Assembly (NCBI GenBank): GCA_934254825.1
Contig: CAKQMB010000011.1
Span: forward strand, 25,669 to 89,668
DNA from: an uncultured Clostridia bacterium
Lineage (GTDB): Bacteria > Bacillota > Clostridia > Christensenellales > Borkfalkiaceae
Direction: 5' to 3'
DNA: 64,000 nucleotides
Part shown: positions 33,175 through 41,895 of the stretch, piece by piece
Position numbering within the stretch: the first letter of the stretch is position 1
Layout of the letters: each line of letters starts with the position of its first letter
Notes under the pieces: model-generated
Databases searched by the model: none
What the model saw: only the letters and a program-made list of their open reading frames with translations
What the model was told of the DNA's origin: nothing
Program-made: the position numbers and the translations under genes

Positions 33175-33750
33175 TTATCCAAGACTTTCTTCACGCGCCG
33201 CCAGTATCGCGCCGTTATACGCCCGCTCCAACTGCGCGCTTATAAGTTTTTCGTCGTATTTAAGCGAATTGTTGGCTATAATGCTCGCATACCCGTGGGC
33301 AAACAGAAAAACCGTTAAAAAGACCTTTTTCGTCTGCTCGATCTCCATGCCCGACGCTTCCCGCATAGCCGAAAGAACGGGAATAAGCTCCTCTGCGTCT
33401 ATCAGTTCGAGCATAGTATTTCCGTTGAAAAAATCCGACTGAAAAAGAAAACGAAACAAATGCGGTTCTTCAATCGCAAAGCGTATATAATTCAGACCGA
33501 TCCCGAGCATGGCGCCGTTTCGCTTTCCGCTTATTTTCATAAGATATTCGGAATGGTAACAGTCCGCCTTTTTATAGACCGCCCTTTTCAGATCTTCGAT
33601 CGTCGCGAAATGATACATAACGGGTTGCGTGGAACAGTTCAGTTTTTCCGACACGGTCCTCGCATTTATGTTCTCCGCCCCCGTTTCGCGCGCTATTTCA
33701 AAAGCGGCGTCTATTATCATTTCTTTCGTGGCTTTCACTTTTGCAGGCAT
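33175..33750 (-). CDS. TetR-family repressor
   Basis: The protein has 191 residues. N-terminal HTH: IIDAAFEIARETGAENINAR, then CSTQPVMYHFATIEDLKRA. The variable C-terminal domain suggests ligand sensing. GGAGG precedes the start. A palindrome at 33763-33784 lies between the -10 box and the ribosome binding site and is the likely operator. It probably controls itself and the downstream acetyltransferase; read-through into the following small genes is possible. Confidence 0.92.
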   Translation of the reverse strand: MPAKVKATKEMIIDAAFEIARETGAENINARTVSEKLNCSTQPVMYHFATIEDLKRAVYKKADCYHSEYLMKISGKRNGAMLGIGLNYIRFAIEEPHLFRFLFQSDFFNGNTMLELIDAEELIPVLSAMREASGMEIEQTKKVFLTVFLFAHGYASIIANNSLKYDEKLISAQLERAYNGAILAAREESLG

Positions 33751-33762
33751 ATTCGCACCTCC

Positions 33763-33784
33763 ATATATAATCAGAATTATATAT
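33763..33784. promoter_or_regulatory. Operator-like palindrome of the second TetR gene
   Basis: ATATATAAT, four bases, ATTATATAT: perfect 9-base arms just downstream of the -10 box. Confidence 0.6.
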
Positions 33785-33791
33785 AATTTGC

Positions 33792-33820
33792 ATTATACAT
33801 CAAAAAACTATGTTTGTCAA
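33792..33820 (-). promoter_or_regulatory. Promoter of the second TetR gene
   Basis: TTGACA (33815-33820), 17 bases, TATAAT (33792-33797) on the minus strand. Confidence 0.8.
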
Positions 33821-33850
33821 CTATGCCGAACAAAAATATAAAAATAAAAA

Positions 33851-33874
33851 ACGTCGCAACAAGCGACGTTTTTT
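33851..33874. terminator. Terminator of the GNAT gene at 33977
   Basis: ACGTCGC and GCGACGT with a five-base loop. It has A-rich sequence on the left (U-run for the minus strand) and six T on the right. Confidence 0.75.
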
Positions 33875-33877
33875 GTA

Positions 33878-33899
33878 TGTACGACAAAATCTCGTTTTG
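33878..33899 (+). repeat. Conserved tail next to a terminator, copy 2
   Basis: TGTACGACAAAATCTCGTTT follows the hairpin and T-run, as it does in the copy at 21529-21552 on the other strand. Confidence 0.55.
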
Positions 33900-33976
33900 T
33901 GGATAATTTTCGAAATTGCGTCGGACGATGAGTATTTTTGCAATAAGTAATTTAAACTATCTCGGCAAGCGGGAAT

Positions 33977-34459
33977 TTATAACGTCAATTCCATAACGCT
34001 GTACTCTTTTTCCGAAATAACATAAAATCCGTTCTTTCGCCAAAAAGAATTGCTTTGCGGATTTCCTTTATCTACCCCGATACGCACTTTTTTATAGCCC
34101 GATTGTTTCAAACAGTTACAAACATCTCCGATAATATCGGAGCCGACCCCTTTATTTTGATAATTTATGTTTGTCATAAACAATCCGATAAAGGCAATTT
34201 CGCCCGTCGGATAACCTAAAATCAGATCCATATTCGCGACCAGCGAATCGCCGTCAAAAAAACCGACGTAAAATTTATCACCGTAACTCTTGTCGGGAGG
34301 TAATGCTTTCATATCCTCTGCAATGCTTTCTTTTGTAACAAACGGCGGGTGATATTTATAGTAAATTTCGTTTTTACGACTCATATCATAAATAATATCT
34401 ATATCATTTATGTTTAATGTACGCACCCTGTATTTTCTTGATAATAATCCTATATCCAT
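33977..34459 (-). CDS. GNAT-family N-acetyltransferase
   Basis: The protein has 160 residues. The central strand GEIAFIGLFMTNINYQNKGV, then GSDIIGDVCNCLK, carries the acetyl-CoA pyrophosphate loop (Q-N-K-G-V-G). After it come VRIGVDKGNPQSNSFWRKNG and F, a common GNAT ending. The N-terminus has the Rim-like RTLNINDIDIIYDM helix. The acceptor is unknown. AAGGA lies 7 bases before the start. It is a single gene with a terminator at 33851. Confidence 0.87.
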   Translation of the reverse strand: MDIGLLSRKYRVRTLNINDIDIIYDMSRKNEIYYKYHPPFVTKESIAEDMKALPPDKSYGDKFYVGFFDGDSLVANMDLILGYPTGEIAFIGLFMTNINYQNKGVGSDIIGDVCNCLKQSGYKKVRIGVDKGNPQSNSFWRKNGFYVISEKEYSVMELTL

Positions 34460-34530
34460 ACCTGATTCCTTGATAAATTCCGATTTGTCTTTGCCTTAAT
34501 TTTAGCATATACGCTTTTGATGACTATGAA

Positions 34531-34680
34531 TTATTCATCAACCTTTACACCGTGAGCTTTGCAAACCGATTTTATCGCTTCGAAGTCCTCTTTTAAATAA
34601 GGACTCTTCGACGGCAACGAAAACTCGTGCTTTGCAATCTCATATAACAACCCGAAATTTATCGGTTTACACTCAAACAG
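34531..34680 (-). pseudogene. 3' remnant of an unidentified gene
   Basis: An open minus-strand frame of 49 codons ends at a stop at 34531 but has no start codon or ribosome binding site. It encodes FECKPINFGLLYEIAKHEFS, then LPSKSPYLKEDFEAIKSVCK and a short tail, which reads like the natural C-terminus of a protein I cannot name. It begins just inside the hairpin at 34689, which suggests the upstream part was lost at that point. Confidence 0.4.
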
Positions 34681-34688
34681 CAACAAAA

Positions 34689-34719
34689 AAGAGAGAACCT
34701 AAAAAACTTGTTCTCTCTT
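34689..34719 (-). terminator. Hairpin, probable terminator
   Basis: AAGAGAGAAC and GTTCTCTCTT with an 11-base loop and A-rich sequence to the left (U-run on the minus strand). Confidence 0.6.
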
Positions 34720-34863
34720 AATATTAGTATGAAATTGTAGCACCCTTATCGAGCAAAAACGATATGTCGTAAGTTCAAAACCTGTTTTTTGAAAAATTCG
34801 CCGAAATGCAGCTGTTAAATTCAAAGATTTTGTTCGATGACAAAAACACAAGATATTGTAACA

Positions 34864-34898
34864 AAAAAGCACAAGATACGCAATATCTTGTGCTTTTT
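34864..34898. terminator. Strong bidirectional terminator after the caspase operon
   Basis: A perfect 15-base-pair stem (AAAAAGCACAAGATA) with a five-base loop and built-in A-run and T-run. It lies about 135 bases after the end of the ATPase gene. The stretch 34720-34863 shows no gene. Confidence 0.85.
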
Positions 34899-35033
34899 GT
34901 CTGTTGTAGCTTTTTCGTACAACAAAGATGTCTGCATTGCCCAAAATAGCTGATTTTATCAGCCGTTTTGACTTTTCGTTTTTCAGTTTTCTCGCTTTTT
35001 CCGTTCCGTTTTTGAACCACGCACTTTGCGATT

Positions 35034-36836
35034 TCAACGGAGCGATTTCAAATACTCTTCGACGTTTCTGTATTCGATTCCGTTTTCGAGAGTTGTATTT
35101 TCTCCGCGATAGATGACCGTTCTCTTCGTGATCTTCCCGTATCTGAATTCCGTGTTTTTCAGTTTTTCTTCGTCAATCAAATGCCTGAATTGCTCTTTCG
35201 CTTGTTCCTTGCTGTGCTTTACTTCGTAAATTTCACAAGTCGCATTCGCATTATCCGCAACAACCATATCGAATTCGCCGACGGCAAACTGAAGTTGAAA
35301 AACTTGCTTTTTCGGATTCGCAATCTTTGTTTCAAGCAACACGATGTCTTCCATCATTCTACCCTTTATATCGCTTAAAATCCGTTCGATAACCGCATTT
35401 CTTTCATCTATTGAAAGCTCCTGAAACTCTATGTCTTCAAGCAACGATTGCACGAGTTCTTTTGCTTGCGAATATCTCATTCCTGGTTGAGTAAAAACGG
35501 TTTTGTAGTTCTTTTCACGACCGACAGGCAACGTCTGAATATCGATATCAACCGTTAAATCCAAAGCGTCGAGATACTCTTTTATTTCTCTTCTGTGTTC
35601 ATCGGAAATCTTCACTTTCTGCTCTTCTCTATTCCTTATTTCGAGCAAGTTTTTCAGTCTTTCGGTGAATTCTTTTTTGTCAACCCGATCGAGAATATCG
35701 TTTGAGGTTTTCTTGTCGTTTCGCAAGTTCCTTGCCGAAATACCCAAATCGTGAGAGATAAAATCTTTCGTCAGAACGTCTAAAGTGAAACGATGGTTGA
35801 CGTCTTCAACAACGCGGTTTATCGCACTTGTCAACTCATTTTTCTCATACAAATCATAGAGTGCGCGAAAATGCCCGCCGTACTGATAGCATTTAAGAGA
35901 ATGCTGAATATTTTTTGCTATCGCGCTATCGACGTATTCGTCAACGCTTTTCTTATTTGCAAACGTTGATTTTTCGTTATAATGAACGCCGCCGAGACTC
36001 ATCGTTCCGCCGTAGCAAATATACTCGTCGATTCCCTTTATGCCGAGAACCTCTTCAAATTCTCTGTAAGGAATAAACGTGGTATGAAGAAAAGTGCAAC
36101 GGTCATATAACTGCTCGTCTTCGGAAAAGAAGAACCCGAGCGAATCCGTACCCGATAACACGATTTTCATTCCGCAAGCGGCAAATATATCCGAAAAAAG
36201 CGCAGCGCCTTCGATAAAATCTTCGATAAGCGTTACTTCGTCGATAAACACATACTTGTATCCGCTGTTCATCAGGTGTTTTAAGTCCTGATTTATATCG
36301 CTTAAACCGATTCCCGCGCCGACCTGAATAAATGCCGTTTTTGAAAAATCTTCGTCGTTCATCTCGGCTATAACCTGGCGTATGAGCGTCGTTTTACCCG
36401 TGCGCCTTAATCCGTAAAGAATAAAAACCCTGTCTCGAATATCTCCGTAAACATAATCGCAAATATTCTTATAAAGACTTCTTTTTTTGTAATTTGCGAC
36501 TGTCTGAACGTAACTTTTCAAGTTTTCTCCGAGCATTACATCGGTTCTGAAAACGTGCGTTTCCTTTTTTTCTTGCTCGTTTTTCTGCGGTTTGGGAAGC
36601 ATAAAAGTAAGTTCTTTTTCTCTCTTTTGAAGCTCTCTTCTTCTTTCTATTTTAGCGCGTAAATCATCTACAAGCGCATCATCGACATATTTACTTTTCT
36701 TTTTACCATCCTCTGTCCATTGCAGATAATATCTTGTTTTACCGTTTATATTTTTCTTCGAAATATACCCGGCCGGCAACTCGGCTATTTCTTTTTGAAC
36801 TTGTAAAAGCTCATTCTGAATTTCTTGATTATTCAT
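35034..36836 (-). CDS. AAA_14-type ATPase with C-terminal nuclease-like domain
   Basis: The protein has 600 residues. The N-terminus (about 18-80) has a DUF6788-like block, AGYISKKNINGKTRYYLQWT, followed by a coiled coil. The ATPase domain has Walker A GLRRTGKTT (142-150), Walker B YVFIDE (195-200) and sensor VLSGTDS, as in AAA_14/DUF4143 proteins. The C-terminal region (about 500-575) has FAVGEFDMVVADN and CEIYEVKHSK, the D...E-x-K spacing of the PD-(D/E)xK fold often fused to these ATPases. It is the third gene of a tight operon with a caspase-like peptidase and a Mini-III-like protein, 11 bases after the latter, with GGAG before the start. Its job there, sensor or effector, is inferred. 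Confidence 0.82.
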   Translation of the reverse strand: MNNQEIQNELLQVQKEIAELPAGYISKKNINGKTRYYLQWTEDGKKKSKYVDDALVDDLRAKIERRRELQKREKELTFMLPKPQKNEQEKKETHVFRTDVMLGENLKSYVQTVANYKKRSLYKNICDYVYGDIRDRVFILYGLRRTGKTTLIRQVIAEMNDEDFSKTAFIQVGAGIGLSDINQDLKHLMNSGYKYVFIDEVTLIEDFIEGAALFSDIFAACGMKIVLSGTDSLGFFFSEDEQLYDRCTFLHTTFIPYREFEEVLGIKGIDEYICYGGTMSLGGVHYNEKSTFANKKSVDEYVDSAIAKNIQHSLKCYQYGGHFRALYDLYEKNELTSAINRVVEDVNHRFTLDVLTKDFISHDLGISARNLRNDKKTSNDILDRVDKKEFTERLKNLLEIRNREEQKVKISDEHRREIKEYLDALDLTVDIDIQTLPVGREKNYKTVFTQPGMRYSQAKELVQSLLEDIEFQELSIDERNAVIERILSDIKGRMMEDIVLLETKIANPKKQVFQLQFAVGEFDMVVADNANATCEIYEVKHSKEQAKEQFRHLIDEEKLKNTEFRYGKITKRTVIYRGENTTLENGIEYRNVEEYLKSLR

Positions 36837-36847
36837 TATAATCTCCG

Positions 36848-37333
36848 TCAGACATTTGATAACTGTTCCTTGAGAATTCTGTCCGCATTATTTGTATTTT
36901 GATTTTTATCCAACAAAGCAATAAAACCGATAACCGCTTCGAAAGCTGTTGCATAAGCCTTTTTATTCGGATGGTCTTCGTTATTCGATTCCAAATCGTT
37001 ATTACTCGCAAATAATACGCCCTTTAACATTCGCTCGCCCACAAGATTCAGCTTTTCATTTTGCAGTCTTGCTTTACTGTCATTCAAGTCGTTTGAGGTC
37101 ATAGCTTCTGTATATTCTTCTAACATAACAAAAGCTCCGCATACGGCATCGCCAACCGTAGCCAGCGCTCTATGATCTCCTATATTTAGATTATATTTAT
37201 CTTTATATTCTTTTGCATATTGCGGCATTGTCAACGATCTTACGGCAGGTATAATATCTTTTTGTAAAATATCTATATTTAGTAGTTTGTAAAACTGAAT
37301 AGATTTTTCTTGCATTTCTTTAAACATATACAT
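36848..37333 (-). CDS. Mini-III-like RNase III domain protein
   Basis: The protein has 161 residues: a single RNase III fold and no dsRNA-binding domain. ALATVGDAVCGAFVMLEEY matches the GDAV signature, LQNEKLNLVGERMLKG the middle helices and KKAYATAFEAVIGFIAL the second acidic motif. The residue pattern (a single Asp in GDAV, Thr in the place of Asp before FEA) is that of Mini-III rather than canonical RNase III, so activity on structured RNA is plausible. No Shine-Dalgarno is visible; the start lies 8 bases after the caspase stop codon, which suggests coupled translation. In this operon it is unlikely to be the housekeeping 23S rRNA processing enzyme. Confidence 0.72.
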   Translation of the reverse strand: MYMFKEMQEKSIQFYKLLNIDILQKDIIPAVRSLTMPQYAKEYKDKYNLNIGDHRALATVGDAVCGAFVMLEEYTEAMTSNDLNDSKARLQNEKLNLVGERMLKGVLFASNNDLESNNEDHPNKKAYATAFEAVIGFIALLDKNQNTNNADRILKEQLSNV

Positions 37334-37341
37334 ATTATTTT

Positions 37342-38788
37342 TTAATCAAATGGAATCAATTCGCCATCTCGCAATAGGAAATATTGCTTTTTATAAATTG
37401 TATTTCCCCAAATAGGGTCAAATTTAATATTTTCGCCATTTAAATTTCGATTTCTTGAACCTAGAAGCATTTGCAATGATTTAGGTAACACATTGTATAT
37501 AGGCGTTGTAATTTCCAACATATATCTACCATCCTGTAGTTTTGCTCCTTTATAAGAGAAATAATCACTCTCAATTATACCATTTCTCGATAATGCTTTA
37601 GACTGCCCATGATAATCCTTCCCTTTTAAACTAAAGATTACAGGCATATCATTTGGAATATTTGATTTTACAATAAAACATAATTTATCATTTAAACATT
37701 CCCAAGTTATTTTTTCAATTATTACACTAACTTCTTTCCCACTCAACGGTTGCATTTGTGCCATCTCCATCGGAATAGGCAATAAATCCCCCATCTCCAC
37801 ATATCTATTATCATAATACCATCTATCGTAAATCTTTTTAAAACCCCACGAATTCACAATTGACAAATTTATTTGATCTATAACAGCATCCGAAAAATAT
37901 TTACCATTTTTTTTATAGTCCACACGAGAATACGCTCTTAATAATTGAATAACTGGCATCCTAAATTTTTCATATGCATCAACATATGGCAAACATTCAC
38001 AGTCTTGTATATTTGAATTTGCATCTTCATAATAGTTACCTTGCCTTACAATAAAATCATATATTTCGTCATCTGAGTAATTAGTATTAACCGGTGGTGT
38101 CGTTACTGAAAAATAAAAATCTACTGTCAATGATGAATGTTCCCATGATAATTGCTCGTATCCTAAATTAGCCGATTGTTCTGCCACCTGCCTACGCACC
38201 GATTTAAACATGTCCTCTATTTTTATGTTCGGGACTAAAAGAGCATTTTTTAATGCGGCAGTATATAATCCATTAGTATTCGCGACTCCATCAAAAGCAT
38301 CACAATTTGGACTTGTTGCAAATGCAATTATCGTTCCTTTGGGTTGACATGAAAACTCAAATTTCCCACAAGTAAACCCTTTCATTCCACTAAAAGGATT
38401 ACTCCTGCACGCATCTAATATACAAATATTTACCTTATCCTTATACATCTCCAATTTTTGTAAATAATCATCTAAACAGTAGCACGACAGGCTCGTTTTC
38501 ACAACGGAATCCACCTTACAGTCTACTGGAACAATGTAATTCTTTCCGCTAATTTGCATACCATGTCCAGAGTAAAAAAAGAGTCCAACCGAATTGTCTT
38601 CCAACTCTTTAATAAAATTATTTACCGCCGTATTTATCATCTCTAAAGTTCCATCTAATATAGTAGAAACTTGAAATTCCAATTTTTCCAAAGTCAAACT
38701 AATGTCTTGCGCATCTTTCCGCGGATTGGTTAGTTTTCCACAAAACTTATAATTCTCATTACCTATTACTAATGCGATCCTTCCCCAT
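37342..38788 (-). CDS. Caspase-like peptidase (C14), apparent 1-base frameshift near the start
   Basis: The catalytic dyad is in FFYSGHGMQI (His) and ICILDACRSNPF (Cys); GTIIAFATSPN, then DGVANTNGLYTAALKNAL, completes the family pattern. The main frame has no ATG before the dyad, yet upstream it encodes RIALVIGNENYKF, then LTNPRKDAQDISLTL, the normal caspase beginning. An ATG at 38788 behind AGAGGAG is out of frame by one base; removing one G of the GGGG run at 38783-38786 gives M-G-R-I-A-L-V-I-G-N and about 480 residues. The C-terminal half is unassigned. The gene is A/T-rich compared with its surroundings. It heads the operon with its own promoter. Either the gene is disrupted, the run length varies, or the base is an assembly error. 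Confidence 0.8.
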
Positions 38789-38844
38789 ATACTCCTCTTT
38801 ACGAATTTCTCGTTACTATTTTACTTACACATAATGGTAACCTC

Positions 38845-38881
38845 ATTATAACCCCCTTATTGAAATTTGTCAAGGGGTTAT
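38845..38881 (-). promoter_or_regulatory. Promoter of the caspase operon with overlapping inverted repeat
   Basis: TTGACA (38868-38873), 17 bases, TATAAT (38845-38850) on the minus strand, a full consensus. ATAACCCC (38848-38855) and GGGGTTAT (38874-38881) form an inverted repeat that brackets the promoter and looks like an operator. Confidence 0.8.
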
Positions 38882-38970
38882 GGCGGGTTATAAAACTTCT
38901 TTTTGAAAAAACAACGAGAATTTTCCCGAATAGCATACAAGCGACCACGAATTTGTAGCCGCTTTTTACA

Positions 38971-40248
38971 TTATTTATCTGCCAATTTTACGTCGTCAAT
39001 ATCAAACCAAGTAGCGTTTTTGATAACCGCTTCCGCATTACCGTCGCTTAATTGAACAAAATTGATTACGTCGTCTTTCGGGAACCCGCCATACCAATAA
39101 CGCCACCCCATATCATTATTCGGAATAATGCCGAGATCGTCGTTTCCGAGCAGTTTATCTACTATTTGCCCGGCATGCCCGAGAAGAACGGGAACGCCTT
39201 TATCTTTCATCGCGTTATACATACGCACGACTTCCGTCGTCAGACAATGCGTTCCGCCGGAAAGATAAAACCAATATCCGTCATCCCAAAACAAATACAA
39301 ATGAATCATCGTATGCGTATGTCCGCAAGAGATTTCCCACATGTGCGACGGGTTTTCTATTTCCCATTTTTCCTGCGTGCTTAACTTAAACCACTTATCG
39401 AAGTCGTCTTGCGAATTCTCGTCAAGCAAACTCATTCCGCCGTCACGATCGTCGCCGTGACGTTTGAACATTTCTTTTGGCGTCTTTCCGTCTAATTCCT
39501 CATATCCCGCAGCGGCATAGCAATAAGAACAAACTTCGTAATACTTTCCGGAGGACATCCGCTCATATCGCCCCGCCGCCTTCGTTGCAAACAGGTCATT
39601 CCCGTTTTTGATATGCTCTATAAGTTTGTCTATTTCTTTTTCCTTTAACCCGTCACGATCGTGCCTCTTGCTTTTCGGGACAAGTTTCCAATAGAGCGCG
39701 CGGTTGATAAACCCTTTTCTGTTTTCGTAAGGCAACCCCTTTTTAACATAATCGTTATATACGCCTTGTTGCAACATTCCGACGGTGTTAGCAACTACCT
39801 GACTCAAAAATTCAAGTATTCTGTCTAACCGAGAGTCCGGAAAGAAATCCCCTTTCATATCCGGGCTTCTGCGCACAAGCACGGTATCGTCAAGAAAAAC
39901 CATAACGTAACCGTTTTCGTTGATGACGCCGATTTTGAACCATACGCGTTTCCACGGGAATTCTTCTTCCATATCTTTTTGAAACTTTTCTTCGGAACAA
40001 TCTTCGGGAGCGTAATACTTATTGAATTTTATGTATTGTTTTAGCGTTCCCCTCGGCACGGAAAACCAAAACTCCCACCGTTTATCGGGATAAGTAGGTT
40101 CTATTTTTTCTATTTCGCCGAGCAATTTATTCACCGACTGCAACCCGCTCTCCGTCAACGCTATATCGTTATGATTTAATCTGTTTGAGTGATAAATATA
40201 CTTATACAAATCGACTTCGGAAGCCGACATTCTTATTTGCTTGTCCAT
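38971..40248 (-). CDS. Protein of unknown function (425 residues)
   Basis: Not recognised. It has no signal peptide or membrane segment. The N-terminus SASEVDLYKYIYHSNRLNHN is followed by an aromatic-rich alpha/beta region (RWEFWFSVPRGTLKQYIKFN, and VWFKIGVINENGYVMVFLDD). A possible metal site occurs in EVCSYCYAAAGYEEL and ISCGHTHTMIHLYLFWDDGY. AGAGGT precedes the start. It is the last gene of a minus-strand group with a metallophosphoesterase, 33 bases after the preceding gene. It belongs to the accessory region and is a candidate effector or metabolic partner, but no function can be assigned. Confidence 0.7.
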   Translation of the reverse strand: MDKQIRMSASEVDLYKYIYHSNRLNHNDIALTESGLQSVNKLLGEIEKIEPTYPDKRWEFWFSVPRGTLKQYIKFNKYYAPEDCSEEKFQKDMEEEFPWKRVWFKIGVINENGYVMVFLDDTVLVRRSPDMKGDFFPDSRLDRILEFLSQVVANTVGMLQQGVYNDYVKKGLPYENRKGFINRALYWKLVPKSKRHDRDGLKEKEIDKLIEHIKNGNDLFATKAAGRYERMSSGKYYEVCSYCYAAAGYEELDGKTPKEMFKRHGDDRDGGMSLLDENSQDDFDKWFKLSTQEKWEIENPSHMWEISCGHTHTMIHLYLFWDDGYWFYLSGGTHCLTTEVVRMYNAMKDKGVPVLLGHAGQIVDKLLGNDDLGIIPNNDMGWRYWYGGFPKDDVINFVQLSDGNAEAVIKNATWFDIDDVKLADK

Positions 40249-40282
40249 TTTTACCTCTTTAAATCTTTATCCTTTACCGACG

Positions 40283-40645
40283 TCATTCGCCTTTCCAAAT
40301 CCCGTCCGGTCTCATTTTTGCCATTGTCAAAAGTTGCACCAATGGTCTTTTGGCATTACCCTCCGTTGCTTCCCAATAGTTCTTTGAAACGTCGTCGCCT
40401 AACGCGTTTATCGCCTTTGCAAGCAACGGAATACTTTCAAGCCCCGTTTTCCCGAAAATAGTTTCTAATCCATCTTTACCAAATACGGAATCGTGACGAT
40501 AAATTTTACTATAATTATACGTTATATTCAGCCACAGTTCCGTAGTCCCGCCAAGCATAAAAGTTCCTCCGCGCATCATATGCGGAGAATCCGAATGTAA
40601 CACCTCACCCGTTACCCTATCTGTAAGAGAAATATCCCAACTCAT
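40283..40645 (-). CDS. Small protein of unknown function (120 residues)
   Basis: Not recognised as a characterised family. It begins MSWDISLTDRVTGEVLHSDS, continues with GTFMLGGTTELWLNITYNYS and ends with a helical part LLAKAINALGDDVSKNYWEA. The N-terminal half looks like a short beta-hairpin domain. AGAGGT precedes the start, and it lies 12 bases after the metallophosphoesterase gene, so the two are co-transcribed. Proteins with this opening are often seen next to phosphoesterases in mobile DNA, but that is a memory-based impression. Confidence 0.65.
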   Translation of the reverse strand: MSWDISLTDRVTGEVLHSDSPHMMRGGTFMLGGTTELWLNITYNYSKIYRHDSVFGKDGLETIFGKTGLESIPLLAKAINALGDDVSKNYWEATEGNAKRPLVQLLTMAKMRPDGIWKGE

Positions 40646-40657
40646 TTTATACCTCTT

Positions 40658-41257
40658 TTATATATTCTCATCTCTCATCGATCTCTGCTCTTTTGTTTTC
40701 AGAATTTCGTCTAACGTGACCGGCGCATAATTCCAATACATACAACCGACGTTATAAATCTGTAAATTATACCCCTTTTCGTTTAACGTTTTTGCGATAA
40801 GAAATTCTTCCGTTGCCTCCGCCGTAAAATGCGAATGCCCGTGCAAATGAACAGCATTATATCTATGTCCGTTGTAAAACGGAATAAAATAATGGCTTAA
40901 AATACACCGCCGCGTCGTGCCGTCTTCAAGCATAACGCTAATATCGTCATAATCTTTTATTCCTGCAAGAGCTTTCTTTGCCGCCGCATTATGCAAAAAC
41001 CGATCATGGTTGCCTTTTATCAAAATAATCTGTCCGTTCAAGCGTTTTATAATCTGAACTGCTTCGTTTGTTGCGGTTTTCCATATCAAATCACCTAAAA
41101 CGTAGACAAGATCTCCCTTGCCCACCTTGTCGTTCCAACGCTTTATAAGTTCCTCGTCCATTTCTTCCACAGTTTCAAACGGTCTGTCATCAAACCTTAA
41201 AACGTTCTCATGCCCGAAATGCAAATCGCTCGTAAAAAATATCTTTTTTCTTTCCAT
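40658..41257 (-). CDS. Metallophosphoesterase (calcineurin-like)
   Basis: The protein has 199 residues. The ATG at 41257 overlaps the stop of the preceding gene by one base (TAATG). Metal-binding motifs are in order: FFTSDLHFGHENVL (D-x-H), YVLGDLIW (GD), LIKGNHDRFL (GNHD) and VHLHGHSHF (GHSH). Small stand-alone members act on cyclic nucleotides, phosphodiesters or nucleic acids; the substrate is unknown. It lies within a five-gene operon of otherwise unassigned proteins. Confidence 0.88.
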   Translation of the reverse strand: MERKKIFFTSDLHFGHENVLRFDDRPFETVEEMDEELIKRWNDKVGKGDLVYVLGDLIWKTATNEAVQIIKRLNGQIILIKGNHDRFLHNAAAKKALAGIKDYDDISVMLEDGTTRRCILSHYFIPFYNGHRYNAVHLHGHSHFTAEATEEFLIAKTLNEKGYNLQIYNVGCMYWNYAPVTLDEILKTKEQRSMRDENI

Positions 41258-41895
41258 TATCCGTCTCCGAAAATTTCGTCGCAAAACGATTGTAGTTCAA
41301 TTTTATCTTTCATATTCAAATCGGCACATGCCGATAACTTGTCCGTATAACACTTCTCAAAAACGTATAGCCGCGACGAAGTAGTCTTTGTCGCATCGTT
41401 ATATCGAATCATTTCGGGAACGCCCCAAAACATAACTCCCACTTTATCCGAATGCCGGAAAGTTTCGTCAAGCGCATATTCTAAAGACTCAAACTCTGGT
41501 TTTATCGCTCGGATATAATCCTTTCCGTCTTTAATTACAATCTGCCGAAACGTAGCGGCTTTTGTTCTCATGTAATACGGATAGTGCCAGATATTAACGT
41601 GTTTCCACTTATAGTTTTTCTCAGAATGCTCGCTTTTGTCTATCAGGCTCACCGGCGTTAAAAATCGACTGCTTCCATACTCAACCGGATGCTCGCAATT
41701 TCTATTCCCGGACTTAAACTTTGTAAGCGCCGCATAAAGCCCGTCAACGTCATTGTCTATCGATTTATTGTTTTTGATCGCTATTATCATGTCTTCGATT
41801 TCTTCCTGCGTTCCGTAATAGTCTTTCCATCCGGACGAAAAGCCGGGACGAGCATAGTCTGTAAGCCGAATCCTGTAAAACTGTCTATTGCTCAT
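41257..41895 (-). CDS. Protein of unknown function (212 residues)
   Basis: Not recognised. The ATG at 41895 overlaps the end of the RHH-like gene by 11 bases; an in-frame start at 41943 lies inside that gene and is unlikely. The sequence is soluble, Tyr/Lys-rich, with WKHVNIWHYPYYMRTKAATF and VGVMFWGVPEMIRYNDATKT as its most distinctive parts. The coupling with an upstream RHH-like protein raises the possibility of a toxin-antitoxin-like pair, which the sequence does not prove. Confidence 0.65.
   Translation of the reverse strand: MSNRQFYRIRLTDYARPGFSSGWKDYYGTQEEIEDMIIAIKNNKSIDNDVDGLYAALTKFKSGNRNCEHPVEYGSSRFLTPVSLIDKSEHSEKNYKWKHVNIWHYPYYMRTKAATFRQIVIKDGKDYIRAIKPEFESLEYALDETFRHSDKVGVMFWGVPEMIRYNDATKTTSSRLYVFEKCYTDKLSACADLNMKDKIELQSFCDEIFGDG

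Noticed and set aside
38596..38697. TTG at 38697 as the true caspase start
   Set aside because: It would remove the conserved first strand (ALVIGN) of the caspase fold, which is encoded in the same frame just upstream.
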